A stretch of 64,000 nt of DNA from Dermabacter hominis NBRC 106157 (GTDB lineage Bacteria; Actinomycetota; Actinomycetes; Actinomycetales; Dermabacteraceae), in assembly GCF_001570785.1 (NCBI RefSeq), contig NZ_BCSI01000005.1, positions 47,396-111,395 on the forward strand, given 5' to 3'. Below are positions 26,401 to 36,230 of this stretch, one piece after another. The notes beneath the pieces are model-generated. The model was not told the origin of the DNA. It worked only from the letters and a program-made list of their open reading frames with translations, and made no database searches. Every line of letters begins with the position of its first letter. The first letter of the stretch is position 1. The position numbers were made by a program, and so were the translations under genes.

Positions 26401-27266
26401 GTGTCCTGTCGAATCTGTGGCGCAGGCGCCCCGCAGACATCAGCCCCCTGCAAGGGCAGTGGCTCGGTCCTGCTCGTGAAGCGATGCAGAGCGAAGCGCA
26501 CGTGAGCACGCTCGCCTCCGCTCGGTTCGAGGAACTTGCGGCGGTTGGTCGCAGCGGCTCCGAGTTTGCGGTGCTCACGCGCGGCAGCGAGATCCGGGGA
26601 ATTCTGTGGCATGGCGTGAGCGCTAGCGTTCTCGCTCCCGATTCTTTCGACGCTGTCGAGCGCTTATCGCGGCACGCTCTCGCGCTCTCGACGCGTTACT
26701 CGTCGATCGTGGCGGAACGCAGCATCGCGATGCACATGTGGGAGGTTATGCGCGAGGGCCTTCCGCCTGAGCGCGAAGTGCGCGAGAGTCAGCCTCTTCT
26801 GGAGTATTGCGCCGGGCAACCGTCGGACCTCCCCTCCACGGGCGTGGTGGCGGCTGACACCCGCGACCTGGACCGGGTGTTTCCCGCTGCCGTCGCGATG
26901 TTTCGCGAGGAGGTGGGCACTGATCCTTGCCGCGGGGATGGCGGGCGCGGCTACCGCAACCGGGTCGAGTATCTGCTGCGCGAGCGTCGGACGTATATCG
27001 CGCGCGATGGTGAGCGGATTGTGTTTAAGGCCGATCTCGGTGCGCTCTTTGGCGGGGTTGCCCAAGTACACGGCGTGTGGATTGATCCCGCGTACCGGGG
27101 CCAAGGGCTCGCAGCGCCCTTCATGCGGGGCACAGCAGAGCTCATTCGTCGCGACCACGCACCCCGCGTCACCCTCTACGTGAACTCTTTCAACGTTCGC
27201 GCGAGACGCGCCTACGAGCGTGCGGGCTTCAGGCCGATTGGCGCACTCGCCACCGTGCTGTTCTAG
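26397..27266 (+). CDS. GNAT N-acetyltransferase with N-terminal DUF4081-like domain
   Basis: The 289-residue product has a C-terminal GNAT fold with the acetyl-CoA loop VWIDPAYRGQGLAAPFM and NSFNVRARRAYERAGF. The N-terminal ~150 residues match the DUF4081-type partner domain seen in the actinobacterial homologue next to the site-2 protease. The substrate is unknown. GTGA overlap with rseP couples the two. Its stop overlaps, tail to tail, the stop of the alarmone synthetase. Confidence 0.88.
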   Translation: MSVLSNLWRRRPADISPLQGQWLGPAREAMQSEAHVSTLASARFEELAAVGRSGSEFAVLTRGSEIRGILWHGVSASVLAPDSFDAVERLSRHALALSTRYSSIVAERSIAMHMWEVMREGLPPEREVRESQPLLEYCAGQPSDLPSTGVVAADTRDLDRVFPAAVAMFREEVGTDPCRGDGGRGYRNRVEYLLRERRTYIARDGERIVFKADLGALFGGVAQVHGVWIDPAYRGQGLAAPFMRGTAELIRRDHAPRVTLYVNSFNVRARRAYERAGFRPIGALATVLF

Positions 27267-28015
27267 GCGCTTGCGCGTCCCGGAAGAGGCGGCCCCTCGA
27301 TCTGATCGCGCACGATCCCCATCTGCTCATCGAGGCTCGCGGCAGTCGCGGCGATCTCGATGAGTTTTTCGCGCATCTCGGCAGGCAGCTCACCTTGATA
27401 CTTGTACTTGAGCTCGTGTTCGGCGCTCGCCCAAAAGTCCATGGCAATCGTGCGGATCTGTACCTCGATCGGTACATCGATCGTGCGGGTCGAGAGAAAC
27501 ACGGGAACCTCGAGAATGAGGTGAAGAGAGCGGTAACCGCTCGGCTTGACGTTCGCGATGTAGTCCTTCTCTTCGAGAAGAGTGATGTCGGGCTGCGAGG
27601 CGAGCGCGTGGGCAACGAGGTAGCAGTCCTGGACGTAGCTGCATGTGATGCGCACGCCGCCGATGTCGCGGATGCGGTTGCGGATCTCGTCGAGATCGGG
27701 TGGGCACTGCGTGCGCACGAGCTTGCCGAGCAGCGAATCCATCGATTTCACGCGCGTTTTTACGTGCTCGATGGGGTTGTGCGGGGTCGTCACATCCCAT
27801 TCGCCCGAAAGGATTTCGATCTTCGTCAGGATCTCCTTGAGGCCGAATTCGTACGGCATCATGAACCCCTCGAGCTTCTCGCGTACGACCTGCATAAGGC
27901 GGTCTGGGTCGCCTTCGATCTCTTCGCGAATCGACTCGCCTTCGCCGATGAGGGCGCGCAAATACGCCATCGAGGGCGACGGCGCGATACCCGAGAGCGT
28001 GAGCGGCTCAGACAT
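27263..28015 (-). CDS. Small alarmone synthetase (RelQ/YjbM-like)
   Basis: The 250-residue product is a stand-alone (p)ppGpp synthetase domain without hydrolase, TGS or ACT parts: IRDIGGVRITCSYVQDCYLVA, the PSGYRSLHLILEVPV motif and EVQIRTIAMDFWASAEHEL. Such enzymes make ppGpp/pGpp from GDP or GMP under transcriptional or ligand control. ATG 28015 has ggaagga in front. Divergent from proS, convergent with the GNAT gene. Confidence 0.92.
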   Translation of the reverse strand: MSEPLTLSGIAPSPSMAYLRALIGEGESIREEIEGDPDRLMQVVREKLEGFMMPYEFGLKEILTKIEILSGEWDVTTPHNPIEHVKTRVKSMDSLLGKLVRTQCPPDLDEIRNRIRDIGGVRITCSYVQDCYLVAHALASQPDITLLEEKDYIANVKPSGYRSLHLILEVPVFLSTRTIDVPIEVQIRTIAMDFWASAEHELKYKYQGELPAEMREKLIEIAATAASLDEQMGIVRDQIEGPPLPGRASA

Positions 28016-28098
28016 GTCATCCTTCCCGTGGTGACGAGTGACACTCCACGATACGCGCTCAGCCCTGGGATTTTGCGGGGTGTGTGCGGTGCGCCCAC

Positions 28099-28104
28099 TA
28101 GACT
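28099..28104 (+). promoter_or_regulatory. Candidate -10 of proS
   Basis: TAGACT 55 nt upstream of the proS ATG, in the divergent gap with the alarmone synthetase gene. Confidence 0.4.
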
Positions 28105-28159
28105 GTGAGGGCCTGAGGAATTCACCTCGAAACCCCTGTTGCCAGGAGGACAACGCCCC

Positions 28160-29926
28160 ATGCTTCGCATGTCATCGAGCTTCATCCGCACGCTTCGAGA
28201 GGACCCGGCCGAAGCCGAGTTCGCGAGTCACAAGCTTCTCGTCCGTGCCGGCTATATTCGCCGCACGGCCCCGGGAATCTACACGTGGCTTCCCCTTGGG
28301 CTCAAGGTCCTGCGCAAGGTCGAGACGATCGTGCGTGAAGAAATGGATGCCGCCGGCAGCCACGAGATTCTCTTTCCCGCGCTTTTGCCGCGCGAGCCCT
28401 ACGAGGAAACGAACCGCTGGAGCGAGTACGGCGACAACCTCTTTAGGCTCACGGATCGCAAGGGTGCCGATATGCTCCTCGGCCCCACTCACGAGGAAAT
28501 GTTTACCCTCGCGGTGAAAGACCTCTTCACGTCGTACAAGGACCTGCCCATTTCGCTTTACCAGGTGCAAACCAAGTACCGCGACGAAGCGCGCCCGCGC
28601 GCGGGCCTGCTGCGCGTTCGCGAGTTCATCATGAAGGACGCCTACAGTTTCGACATCGACGACGAGGGACTCGAGCGTTCCTACATGATCATGCGCGAGG
28701 CCTACCAGCGGGTCTTCGCACGCCTCGGCCTTGAGATCGTCATCGCTAAGGCGGATGCAGGCGCGATGGGCGGCTCCCGCTCCGAAGAATTCCTCCACCC
28801 GACACCGGTGGGCGAAGATACGTTTGCGCTCAGCCCCGCGGGTTACGCCGCGAATGTTGAGGCCGTGACGACGGTCGCCGGAGAGCCCCTCGATGCAGAT
28901 GCCATCGCAGCACTCCCCGCCGCACGCGAGATCGAGACACCCAGAGCCACGACGATCGACGCTCTCGTCTCATTCCTCAACGAGAACGCCCCGCGCGAGG
29001 ACTCTCGCGCGTGGGAGGCGGCCGATACCCTCAAGGCACTCGTGTATGTCGAAAAGACTCCCGAAGGCGAAGAGTCCCCGCTTCTCGTCATGATTCCGGG
29101 AGATCGCCAGGCAGATGAGAAGCGCCTCGAGACGGCCCTTGCCCCGAACGAGGTGCGTCCCTTCACTGACGAGGACTTCGCTAAGTACCCGAACGTGAAG
29201 AAGGGCTACATCGGGCCGCAGGGATGGGGGCTTGAGGCCAACGGCTATCGACTCCTGCTCGACCCGCGCGCCGTGGATGGCACGAGCTGGGTCACGGGCG
29301 CGAACCGCGAGGGCGCGCATGCGCTCGGGGTTGTCGCCGGCCGCGACTTCGTGGCCGATGGTTTCGCCGAGGTCGCCGAGGTTCGTGACGGCGATCCGTC
29401 CCCGGACGGTTCGGGTCCGCTCACCCTGACGCGCGGCATGGAGATGGGGCACATCTTCCAACTCGGTCGCAAGTACGCTGAGGCTCTTGGCCTCAAGGTT
29501 CTTGACGAGAACGGCAAGCAGCAGGTCGTGACGATGGGCTCCTACGGCATCGGCGTGACTCGCGCCGTCGCCGCGATTGCCGAGACCAATCACGACGAGA
29601 AGGGCCTCGCCTGGCCGCGCGCGGTTGCACCGCTCGACGTCCACATTCTCGCGACCGGGAAGAACCAGGAGGTCTTCGACAAGGCCGAGGAGATCGCCGC
29701 CGCGCTCGAGGCTGAGGGCTTTGACGTGCTGTACGACGATCGCCCGAAGGTCTCACCCGGCGTGAAATTTAAGGACGCCGAACTGCTCGGCCTGCCCACA
29801 ACGGTCGTCGTGGGTCGCGGGCTCGAGAAGGGCGTTGTCGAGGTACGCGATCGCCGCAGTGGGGCGAGCCGCGAAGTTGCCGTTGAGGCGGCTCTCGCGG
29901 AGATCCTCGCCGAGCTGCGCGCCTAG
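28160..29926 (+). CDS. proS: Prolyl-tRNA synthetase (bacterial type)
   Basis: The 588-residue class II synthetase starts [20 protein letters not shown] and has motif 2 ([27 protein letters not shown] region, about 140-166), the bacterial YbaK-like editing insert (about 225-395), motif 3 ([12 protein letters not shown]) and the anticodon-binding domain. The ATG at 28160 follows ccaggagga. Confidence 0.97.
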   Translation: MLRMSSSFIRTLREDPAEAEFASHKLLVRAGYIRRTAPGIYTWLPLGLKVLRKVETIVREEMDAAGSHEILFPALLPREPYEETNRWSEYGDNLFRLTDRKGADMLLGPTHEEMFTLAVKDLFTSYKDLPISLYQVQTKYRDEARPRAGLLRVREFIMKDAYSFDIDDEGLERSYMIMREAYQRVFARLGLEIVIAKADAGAMGGSRSEEFLHPTPVGEDTFALSPAGYAANVEAVTTVAGEPLDADAIAALPAAREIETPRATTIDALVSFLNENAPREDSRAWEAADTLKALVYVEKTPEGEESPLLVMIPGDRQADEKRLETALAPNEVRPFTDEDFAKYPNVKKGYIGPQGWGLEANGYRLLLDPRAVDGTSWVTGANREGAHALGVVAGRDFVADGFAEVAEVRDGDPSPDGSGPLTLTRGMEMGHIFQLGRKYAEALGLKVLDENGKQQVVTMGSYGIGVTRAVAAIAETNHDEKGLAWPRAVAPLDVHILATGKNQEVFDKAEEIAAALEAEGFDVLYDDRPKVSPGVKFKDAELLGLPTTVVVGRGLEKGVVEVRDRRSGASREVAVEAALAEILAELRA

Positions 29927-29938
29927 GGCGCCGGTGAT

Positions 29939-30985
29939 TTAGCTCTCGCCTTCGTCGATCCCCGGGAACGGGGGGAGGGTTTCGCGCAGCGCCTCGAGTG
30001 CCTTTGCGCTCTCGAGGGCTGCCGTGAGGAACGGCGCGCGTTCGCTCAAGGGTGCCAGCCCCGCGAGTTCGACCGCATTGGCGAGCGTGCGAGAGGTGAC
30101 CTTGAGGCGTAGGTTCGCGGCCCCTTCCGCATCGAGCGGGCGAGGCAGGGCGTACCCCGCCTCGCGAGCAACCAGGGGCAGCCCCAGGCGTTCGGCGACC
30201 TCGCCGAACGCCTCAGCGCGTGAGGCGTGGACGTTGGCCGCCTTGAGGTACGCCTCACGCTGATCAGCTTTGACGCGAGTGGCTGCGACCTCGAGGGCGT
30301 AGGCCGCGAAGTTTTCGTCGGTCTGCGCTCGCTCGAGGGGGGTCTCAATGAGGTGAGTCTCAGCAGCTTCGGGTGGGTCAATTGCGGGGACCTCGCGACT
30401 GGGTTCCATATCTGTAAAGGGCTTGGGCGCACTGACGCCCGCGACGGCGGCAGCTTTCGCGACGCGGGTAAGCCGCAGAGCGGCCCACTCGGTCCACGCG
30501 CTCCCCGCGGCGCACAGATCCGCGAAGTCTCCCGAGACCTGAATGGTCGCGTGGGCGTAGAGGTCGCGCAGGGCCGCGAGGCCGCGTGCCGCGTCGAGCA
30601 TGGCGCGCTCGACGGAGGCCTGCGTGCCGGCAGCTGCGCTCTCGTGGGCGGATTCCCCCTTTTCGGTGCGATTCGCCTCAGCCGAGGCGATTTTCTCCTG
30701 TTCGGCGCCCGTGCGGAGTGCTCGCTGGTGGGTCGCGAGCGCAGACGTCAGGAACGACGGGAAATCTTCGTGCGGGCGAGCGGTCTCGAGAATGCCCGCG
30801 AGGTCCGTCACAGATGTGAGGAGTTCCGTGCGGTAGATCTCGTCTATCCCCGGGGGCGGGGGTGTGTAGGTTTCGCGCTGGCCGATCGCGATGCGCGTGG
30901 GCCCCGTGCAGCTCGCCAATAGCGGCGTCGCGAGGATTCCCGCGAGAAACCCACGCCTGGCCAGGCCTTTTGTTACGTGCCTCAT
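29939..30985 (-). CDS. Ferritin-like DUF4439 domain lipoprotein
   Basis: The 348-residue product has RRGFLAGILATPLLASC, a signal with both a twin-arginine-like RR and a lipobox ending in Cys26. The C-terminal ~140 residues (AQTDENFAAYALEVAATRV to the end) match the helical ferritin-like DUF4439 domain, and a second helical segment lies in the middle. DUF4439 proteins are actinobacterial and unassigned; next to rimP is a conserved spot. Minus-strand gaggagccgc precedes the ATG. Confidence 0.82.
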   Translation of the reverse strand: MRHVTKGLARRGFLAGILATPLLASCTGPTRIAIGQRETYTPPPPGIDEIYRTELLTSVTDLAGILETARPHEDFPSFLTSALATHQRALRTGAEQEKIASAEANRTEKGESAHESAAAGTQASVERAMLDAARGLAALRDLYAHATIQVSGDFADLCAAGSAWTEWAALRLTRVAKAAAVAGVSAPKPFTDMEPSREVPAIDPPEAAETHLIETPLERAQTDENFAAYALEVAATRVKADQREAYLKAANVHASRAEAFGEVAERLGLPLVAREAGYALPRPLDAEGAANLRLKVTSRTLANAVELAGLAPLSERAPFLTAALESAKALEALRETLPPFPGIDEGES

Positions 30986-31081
30986 GCGGCTCCTCGTTCC
31001 CGGATGTGCCACCATGTTCAGCACATTATGATCTCGGTGTCCCACTCTATTGGGTACGGACAAGCGCGCGAAAGGAGCCCC

Positions 31082-31627
31082 ATGGAGAAGAACGCCACCT
31101 CCGCTAAGGCCGGTCAGGTTGAGACACTCTCGAAGGCCTTCGCGCCCATCGTCGAGGGGCACGGACTCGTTGTCGAGCATCTCACCGTCAAGACACGAGG
31201 GGCCGCAACCCTTCTCGACGTCGTCGTCGATCTTCCCGAAGATGAAATTGGGAGCGCCGATCTCGATGCCCTCACCGATGTGTCGCGCGAGCTTTCTGAC
31301 CTCCTCGACGCTGATACGTCGCTTATCGGGGATGGGCCTTCGACGCTCGAGGTCACGACCCCGGGCGTGTTTCGGCCCCTGACCGAAATTCGCCACTTTA
31401 AGCGCGCCCGCACCCGTCTTCTCGACGTTGAAGACACCTCGGGGCGCACCTTTCTTGGCCGCCTCGAGGACGTTGAGGGCGAACAGCTCGTGTTTGACGT
31501 GCAGAAACCGCCTCACGTTCCGAAGAAGGCCGCGAAGGCGGCGCCGGCAGGCAAAGTGCCGCCGGGACCGCACCGGATGCACGTGTCCGACGTCGCCCGG
31601 GCCGAGGTTCATCTCGAGTTTCGTTAG
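31082..31627 (+). CDS. rimP: Ribosome maturation factor RimP
   Basis: RimP acts early in 30S assembly. The 181-residue product has the family pattern VDLPEDEIGSADLDALTDVSRELSDLLD and LEVTTPGVFRPLTEIRHF. ATG after gaaaggagccc. It heads the rimP-nusA-ylxR-infB set; nusA follows 51 bp downstream. Confidence 0.95.
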   Translation: MEKNATSAKAGQVETLSKAFAPIVEGHGLVVEHLTVKTRGAATLLDVVVDLPEDEIGSADLDALTDVSRELSDLLDADTSLIGDGPSTLEVTTPGVFRPLTEIRHFKRARTRLLDVEDTSGRTFLGRLEDVEGEQLVFDVQKPPHVPKKAAKAAPAGKVPPGPHRMHVSDVARAEVHLEFR

Positions 31628-31678
31628 TCCCGGATAGCCACCGCACATAATTGAAGAACAGATCATAAGGAGCACGCA

Positions 31679-32647
31679 ATGGATATCGATATGGGAGCGC
31701 TTCGCGCGCTCGAACGCGAACGCGAGATCAGCATGGAGGTTCTCCTCGAGGCGATCGAGAGTGCCCTTCTTGCCGCCTACCAGCACACGCCGCACCCCGC
31801 GCGCGAGGCGCGCGTTGAGATCGACTCAAAGACGGGTGTGGTGACCGTCATCGCTCGCGATGTTGATGTCGATGGCGAGGTTGAAGAGTGGGATGACACG
31901 CCCGAGGGCTTTGGCCGCGTTGCTGCTTCGATCGCGCGTCAGGTGATTTTCCAGCGTATTCGCGCGCTCGAAGACGAGGCTGTTCTCGGCGAGTTTGCGG
32001 GCCGCGCTGATGACATCGTCTCTGGCGTCATTCAGCAGGGGCGTGACTCCCGAATGGTTCAGGTTGACCTCGGCAACGTTGAAGGTCTCCTTCCCCCGCA
32101 CGAGCAGGTGCCAGGCGAGAGCTACCCACACGGCAAGCGCATCCGCGCCTATGTTGTCGATGCGCGACGTGGCCCGAAGGGGCCCTCGATTACGCTTTCG
32201 CGCACCCACCCGAACTTCGTGCGCCGCCTTTTCGAGCTTGAAGTTCCCGAGATCGCCGACGGCACCGTGGAGATCGTTTCGCTCGCGCGAGAGTCGGGGC
32301 ACCGCACGAAAATGGCGGTTCGCGCGAACGTCGCTGGCGTCAATGCGAAGGGAGCGTGCATCGGTCCCATGGGTGCGCGCGTGCGCTCCGTCATGAACGA
32401 ACTCGAGGGGGAGAAGATCGACATCGTCGACTTTGATGACAACCCCGCGACGTACGTTGGTAATGCACTCAGCCCTGCGCGCGTTGCCTCTGTCGTCGTG
32501 ACCGACGAAGTCAATCGACAGGTGCGCGCGGTTGTGCCAGACAATCAGCTTTCGCTCGCGATCGGCAAGGAAGGGCAGAACGCGCGCCTCGCCGCGAAGC
32601 TCACGGGTTGGCGAATTGACATTCGCACCGAGGGCCAGGAGGACTGA
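31679..32647 (+). CDS. nusA: Transcription termination/antitermination factor NusA
   Basis: The 322-residue product has the N-terminal RNA-polymerase-binding domain, an S1 domain (about 105-180, [21 protein letters not shown]), KH1 ([15 protein letters not shown]) and KH2 ([24 protein letters not shown]), and no C-terminal acidic repeats, as in other Gram-positives. ATG with aaggagcacgca in front. Confidence 0.97.
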   Translation: MDIDMGALRALEREREISMEVLLEAIESALLAAYQHTPHPAREARVEIDSKTGVVTVIARDVDVDGEVEEWDDTPEGFGRVAASIARQVIFQRIRALEDEAVLGEFAGRADDIVSGVIQQGRDSRMVQVDLGNVEGLLPPHEQVPGESYPHGKRIRAYVVDARRGPKGPSITLSRTHPNFVRRLFELEVPEIADGTVEIVSLARESGHRTKMAVRANVAGVNAKGACIGPMGARVRSVMNELEGEKIDIVDFDDNPATYVGNALSPARVASVVVTDEVNRQVRAVVPDNQLSLAIGKEGQNARLAAKLTGWRIDIRTEGQED

Positions 32648-32731
32648 GAAGCGGTCGCTGAACCCCCGGTGGCCCACGTGATAGTGCGCACGGCAGCTCC
32701 GGCAATTCGTCGACGTTTTGCCGGCCGGGGG

Positions 32732-32737
32732 TAGACT
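32732..32737 (+). promoter_or_regulatory. Candidate -10 of ylxR-infB
   Basis: TAGACT follows a GC-rich inverted pair (CCCCCGG near 32664 and CCGGGGG near 32725). It would start a transcript near 32744 with gagaggga as ribosome-binding site at 32761-32769. Confidence 0.4.
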
Positions 32738-32856
32738 AGAAGGGCTGATCATCCGTATTCGAGAGGGAAGTTGTCGCCATCGCCGAGAATCACGCCGCAC
32801 CGAGCTCGCGCTCACGTCGGCCCTCTCGCGCGGCACATCGACCGTCTCGCACGTGC

Positions 32857-33150
32857 GTGGGTTGCCGGGAAACCGGCGAACGCCACGCGATGATCCGCGT
32901 GGTCCGGGAGGAACAGGGAACATCCCTCAGCCTCGCCGTTGACCCGAGCGCGAGCGCCCACGGGCGCGGTGCCTGGGTTCATCCGGATCCCGCATGCATT
33001 GCTTTCGCTCTCACACGCGGCGGTTTCCAGCGCTCCTTCCGGGCGCCGGTAGACGTCGCGGCTCTCGAACGGGAGGGAACTCTCGAGAGGGCGCGTGAGG
33101 CGATGACTCACCCCACACGGGGTGCCGAACCACATTTGGAAGCGGGATAA
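32857..33150 (+). CDS. ylxR: YlxR (DUF448) RNA-binding protein, start uncertain
   Basis: YlxR lies between nusA and infB in most bacteria. The family signature RTCVGCR is encoded at 32848-32868, so coding begins upstream of the listed start: GTG 32857 is merely the first ATG/GTG/TTG in the frame and falls inside the signature. The frame is open from 32749 (after TGA 32746-32748) with no canonical start before 32857. A ribosome-binding-site-like gagaggga at 32761-32769 points to initiation near 32771-32779, where TTG 32771 is in another frame and ATC 32779 is in frame. Either a rare start codon or a frameshift/sequence error is implied. Confidence 0.8.
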   Translation: MGCRETGERHAMIRVVREEQGTSLSLAVDPSASAHGRGAWVHPDPACIAFALTRGGFQRSFRAPVDVAALEREGTLERAREAMTHPTRGAEPHLEAG

Positions 33151-33240
33151 CACCAATGGACATCCGATGAGTACTCGAAAATGAGCACCCTCAGGAACTA
33201 GTGGACCGCGCCTGCTCGGCGCGGCCGAGACAGGAGAATT

Positions 33241-36120
33241 GTGGCTAAACTTCGCGTCCACGAGCTCGCCAAAGAGCTGGGAATGCCAAGTAAAGAAGTC
33301 CTCGCGAAGCTCAATGACATGGGCGAATTCGTGACCAGTGCGTCCTCGACAATCGAGGCGCCCGTGGCCCGCCGTGTGCGTGCCGCGTTCCCGAACGCAG
33401 GAAAGAAGAAGGGCGAGGAAGCGTCGGTATCGAAGACCGCCGCCAAGAAGCCCGCGCCCCGCAAGCCGGCCCCGAAGAAGGCTGCGGAACCGAGCGCCGC
33501 CAAGGCGGAGCCGAAGCCCGCACCGAAGGCCGAGGCCGAGAGCCCCGCGCCGAAGCAGAAGGCCAGCACCGATGCGCCCGCGGCAAAGCCCGGCGCAGCA
33601 CCCAAACCCGGTGCGCGCTCGAACGCGCCGAAACCCGGCGCCCCCAAGCCTGCGGCCAAGCCCAAGGCCGATGCTGCCCCCGCGCCGAGGCCCGGTGGCG
33701 CTCCCAAGCCCGGCGCTAACCGCCCCGGCCCGCGCCCCGGTGGTGCTCGTCCCGGCAATAACCCGTTTGCGTCCTCGCAGGGGATGCCGCGCCCGGGTGG
33801 CCGCCCCGGCAACAACCCGTTTGCCTCCTCCCAGGGCATGCCGCGTCCTGGCGGTCGTCCAGGTCCTCGCCCCGGCGGCGAGTCGCAGGGTGGTCCGCGC
33901 CCGCAGCGTCGCGACGGAGATTCGCGACCCTCGCGCGAGGGCCGTGGCAACGCACGTCCGTCTAACCGCGGGCCCCGCCCCAACCCGAACATGATGCCTG
34001 CGCACTCGCCGCAGGCCGAGAGCCAAGGTCGTCCCGCAGGCGGCAACGGTGGCCGCGGGGGTCGCGGTGGCCGTGGCCGCGGTGGCTTCGGCGGCGGCCC
34101 AGGTGGCCCCGGTGGCGCTCCCGGCCGTCCGGGTGGTCGCCCCGGTGGTGGCGGTCGCGGCGGTCGCCGCGGCGGCACCCAGGGCGCCTTTGGGCGTGGC
34201 GGCAAACCAGCCAAGAGCCGGAAGTCGAAGCGCGCAAAGCGCCAGGAATTCGAGCAGATGCAGGCTCCCGCACCGGGCGGCGTGCAGATCCCGCGCGGTG
34301 ACGGCAATACCGTCATCCGCCTGCGCCGTGGTGCGACCCTGAGCGACTTCGCCGAGCGCATTGACGTCAACCCCGCCTCGCTCATCACCGTGCTGTTTGC
34401 GATGGGTGAGATGGCGACGGCAACCCAGTCGCTCGACGAAGACACGTTCCAGCTTCTCGGCGAGGAACTCGGTTACAAGATTCAAATCGTTTCTCCCGAG
34501 GACGAGGAGCGCGAGCTTCTCGAGCAGTTCGACATCGACCTCGAAGGAGAACTTGCCGAGGAGACGGAAGAGGACCTCGAGCCTCGCTCGCCCGTTGTCA
34601 CCGTCATGGGTCACGTCGACCACGGTAAGACCCGCCTTCTCGATGCGATCCGACGCGCGAACGTGGGCCAGGGCGAAGCCGGCGGCATCACCCAGCACAT
34701 CGGTGCCTACCAGGTGCAGGTGGAGCACGAAGGCGACATGCGCCCCATCACGTTCATCGATACCCCCGGTCACGAGGCGTTCACCGCCATGCGTGCCCGT
34801 GGCGCCAAAGTCACGGACATCGCGATCCTCGTGGTCGCCGCTGACGACGGCGTGATGCCGCAGACGATCGAGGCGCTCAACCACGCGCAGGCCGCAGACG
34901 TGCCCGTCGTGGTGGCCGTCAACAAGATCGATAAGGAATCCGCGAACCCCGACAAGATCCGTGCCCAGCTCACCGAGTACAACCTCGTGGCTGAGGAATA
35001 CGGCGGCGACACGATGTTCGTCGATGTCTCGGCGCGCGAAAACCTCCACATCGATGACCTTCTCGAGGCCGTCCTCCTTACGGCGGATGCTGCCCTCGAA
35101 CTCAAGGCAAACCCGAACAAGGATGCCCGTGGTGTGGCGATCGAGGCGAGCCTCGACCGTGGCCGCGGCCCTGTCGCGACCGTGCTCGTCGAGCAGGGAA
35201 CCCTGCGTGTCGGCGATGCGATCGTGTGTGGCACCGGCCATGGCCGCGTGCGCGCCATGATCGACGAAAACGGCAACCAGCTCGAAGAAGCAGGCCCATC
35301 GCGACCCGTTCAGGTGCTCGGCCTCAGCTCCGTCCCCGGCGCCGGTGACTCGTTCATCGTTGCCGCTGACGAGCGCATGGCACGCCAGATCGCCGAGAAG
35401 CGCGAGGCAGCCCAGCGCGCCGCGCAGCTGTCGAAGCGCCGCAAGCGCATGAGCCTCGAGGATCTCAAGGCGGCAATGGAAGAGGGCAAGATCGAGACCC
35501 TCAACCTCATCCTCAAGGGCGATGCCTCCGGTTCGGTCGAAGCCCTCGAAGAGGCGCTGCTCGGCATCGACGTGAGCGAGGATGTGCAGCTTCGCATCAT
35601 CGATCGCGGCGTTGGTGCGATCACGATGAACAACATCAACCTCGCCGTTGCCTCGGATGCCGTCATCATCGGCTTCAACGTGCGTGCCGAAGGCCAGAAC
35701 GCCGAGTACGCCGAGCGTGAAGGTGTCGAGATCAAGTACTACTCGGTCATCTACCGCGCGATCGAGGACATCGAGAACGCCCTTCTCGGCATGCTCAAGC
35801 CCGAGTACGAAGAGAAGGACACGGGCAGTGCGGAAATTCGCGAGATCTTCCGCTCCTCGAAGTTCGGCAACATCGCGGGTTCGCTCGTCATGTCTGGCAC
35901 GATCAACCGCGGCTCGAAGGCTCGCATCACGCGCCAGGGCGTCGTGATTACAGAGGGCCTCGAGATCGCCGGTCTGCGTCGCTTCAAGGACGACGTGACC
36001 GAGGTCCGCGAGGGCTACGAGTGCGGTATCAACCTGGGCAGCTTCAACGACGTCCAGGAAGGCGACCTCATCACGACCTACGAAATGGTCGAGAAGCCGC
36101 GCGAAAAGAAGAAGGACTAA
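33241..36120 (+). CDS. infB: Translation initiation factor IF-2
   Basis: IF-2 is the GTPase that places initiator tRNA and joins subunits. The 959-residue product has an N-terminal helical module ([20 protein letters not shown]), a ~300-residue Pro/Gly/Ala/Lys-rich linker including a 54-bp tandem duplication, then the G domain (GHVDHGKT 457-464, [12 protein letters not shown]) and domains II-IV. The GTG start follows acaggagaatt. Confidence 0.97.
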   Translation: MAKLRVHELAKELGMPSKEVLAKLNDMGEFVTSASSTIEAPVARRVRAAFPNAGKKKGEEASVSKTAAKKPAPRKPAPKKAAEPSAAKAEPKPAPKAEAESPAPKQKASTDAPAAKPGAAPKPGARSNAPKPGAPKPAAKPKADAAPAPRPGGAPKPGANRPGPRPGGARPGNNPFASSQGMPRPGGRPGNNPFASSQGMPRPGGRPGPRPGGESQGGPRPQRRDGDSRPSREGRGNARPSNRGPRPNPNMMPAHSPQAESQGRPAGGNGGRGGRGGRGRGGFGGGPGGPGGAPGRPGGRPGGGGRGGRRGGTQGAFGRGGKPAKSRKSKRAKRQEFEQMQAPAPGGVQIPRGDGNTVIRLRRGATLSDFAERIDVNPASLITVLFAMGEMATATQSLDEDTFQLLGEELGYKIQIVSPEDEERELLEQFDIDLEGELAEETEEDLEPRSPVVTVMGHVDHGKTRLLDAIRRANVGQGEAGGITQHIGAYQVQVEHEGDMRPITFIDTPGHEAFTAMRARGAKVTDIAILVVAADDGVMPQTIEALNHAQAADVPVVVAVNKIDKESANPDKIRAQLTEYNLVAEEYGGDTMFVDVSARENLHIDDLLEAVLLTADAALELKANPNKDARGVAIEASLDRGRGPVATVLVEQGTLRVGDAIVCGTGHGRVRAMIDENGNQLEEAGPSRPVQVLGLSSVPGAGDSFIVAADERMARQIAEKREAAQRAAQLSKRRKRMSLEDLKAAMEEGKIETLNLILKGDASGSVEALEEALLGIDVSEDVQLRIIDRGVGAITMNNINLAVASDAVIIGFNVRAEGQNAEYAEREGVEIKYYSVIYRAIEDIENALLGMLKPEYEEKDTGSAEIREIFRSSKFGNIAGSLVMSGTINRGSKARITRQGVVITEGLEIAGLRRFKDDVTEVREGYECGINLGSFNDVQEGDLITTYEMVEKPREKKKD
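33751..33858 (+). repeat. 54-bp tandem duplication in infB linker
   Basis: 33751-33804 and 33805-33858 encode the same 18 residues ([18 protein letters not shown]) with only a few synonymous differences, so the duplication is not brand new. It lies in the disordered linker of IF-2. Confidence 0.9.
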
Positions 36121-36141
36121 TCGCCTTTCGGTGATAATGCG

Positions 36142-36180
36142 CGGGCGGCGCTTCGGTTGAGGCCGGGGCGCCGCCCGTTT
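36142..36180 (+). terminator. Terminator after infB
   Basis: CGGGCGGCGC (36142-36151) pairs with GCGCCGCCCG (36168-36177), followed by TTTCG. It closes the nusA-infB unit before the methyltransferase gene. Confidence 0.7.
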
Positions 36181-36230
36181 CGCCGCCGTTGCCCCGCATG
36201 CTGCGGCACATCACGATGAACGGAGAGAAC

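Noticed and set aside
33151..33240. Tiny ATG-stop frames in the infB leader as uORFs
   Set aside because: They are 4-5 codons with no ribosome-binding sites; expected by chance.
32812..35241. 809-codon minus-strand frame with many Gly/Ala/Thr runs
   Set aside because: Reverse of the repetitive infB linker; low-complexity shadow.
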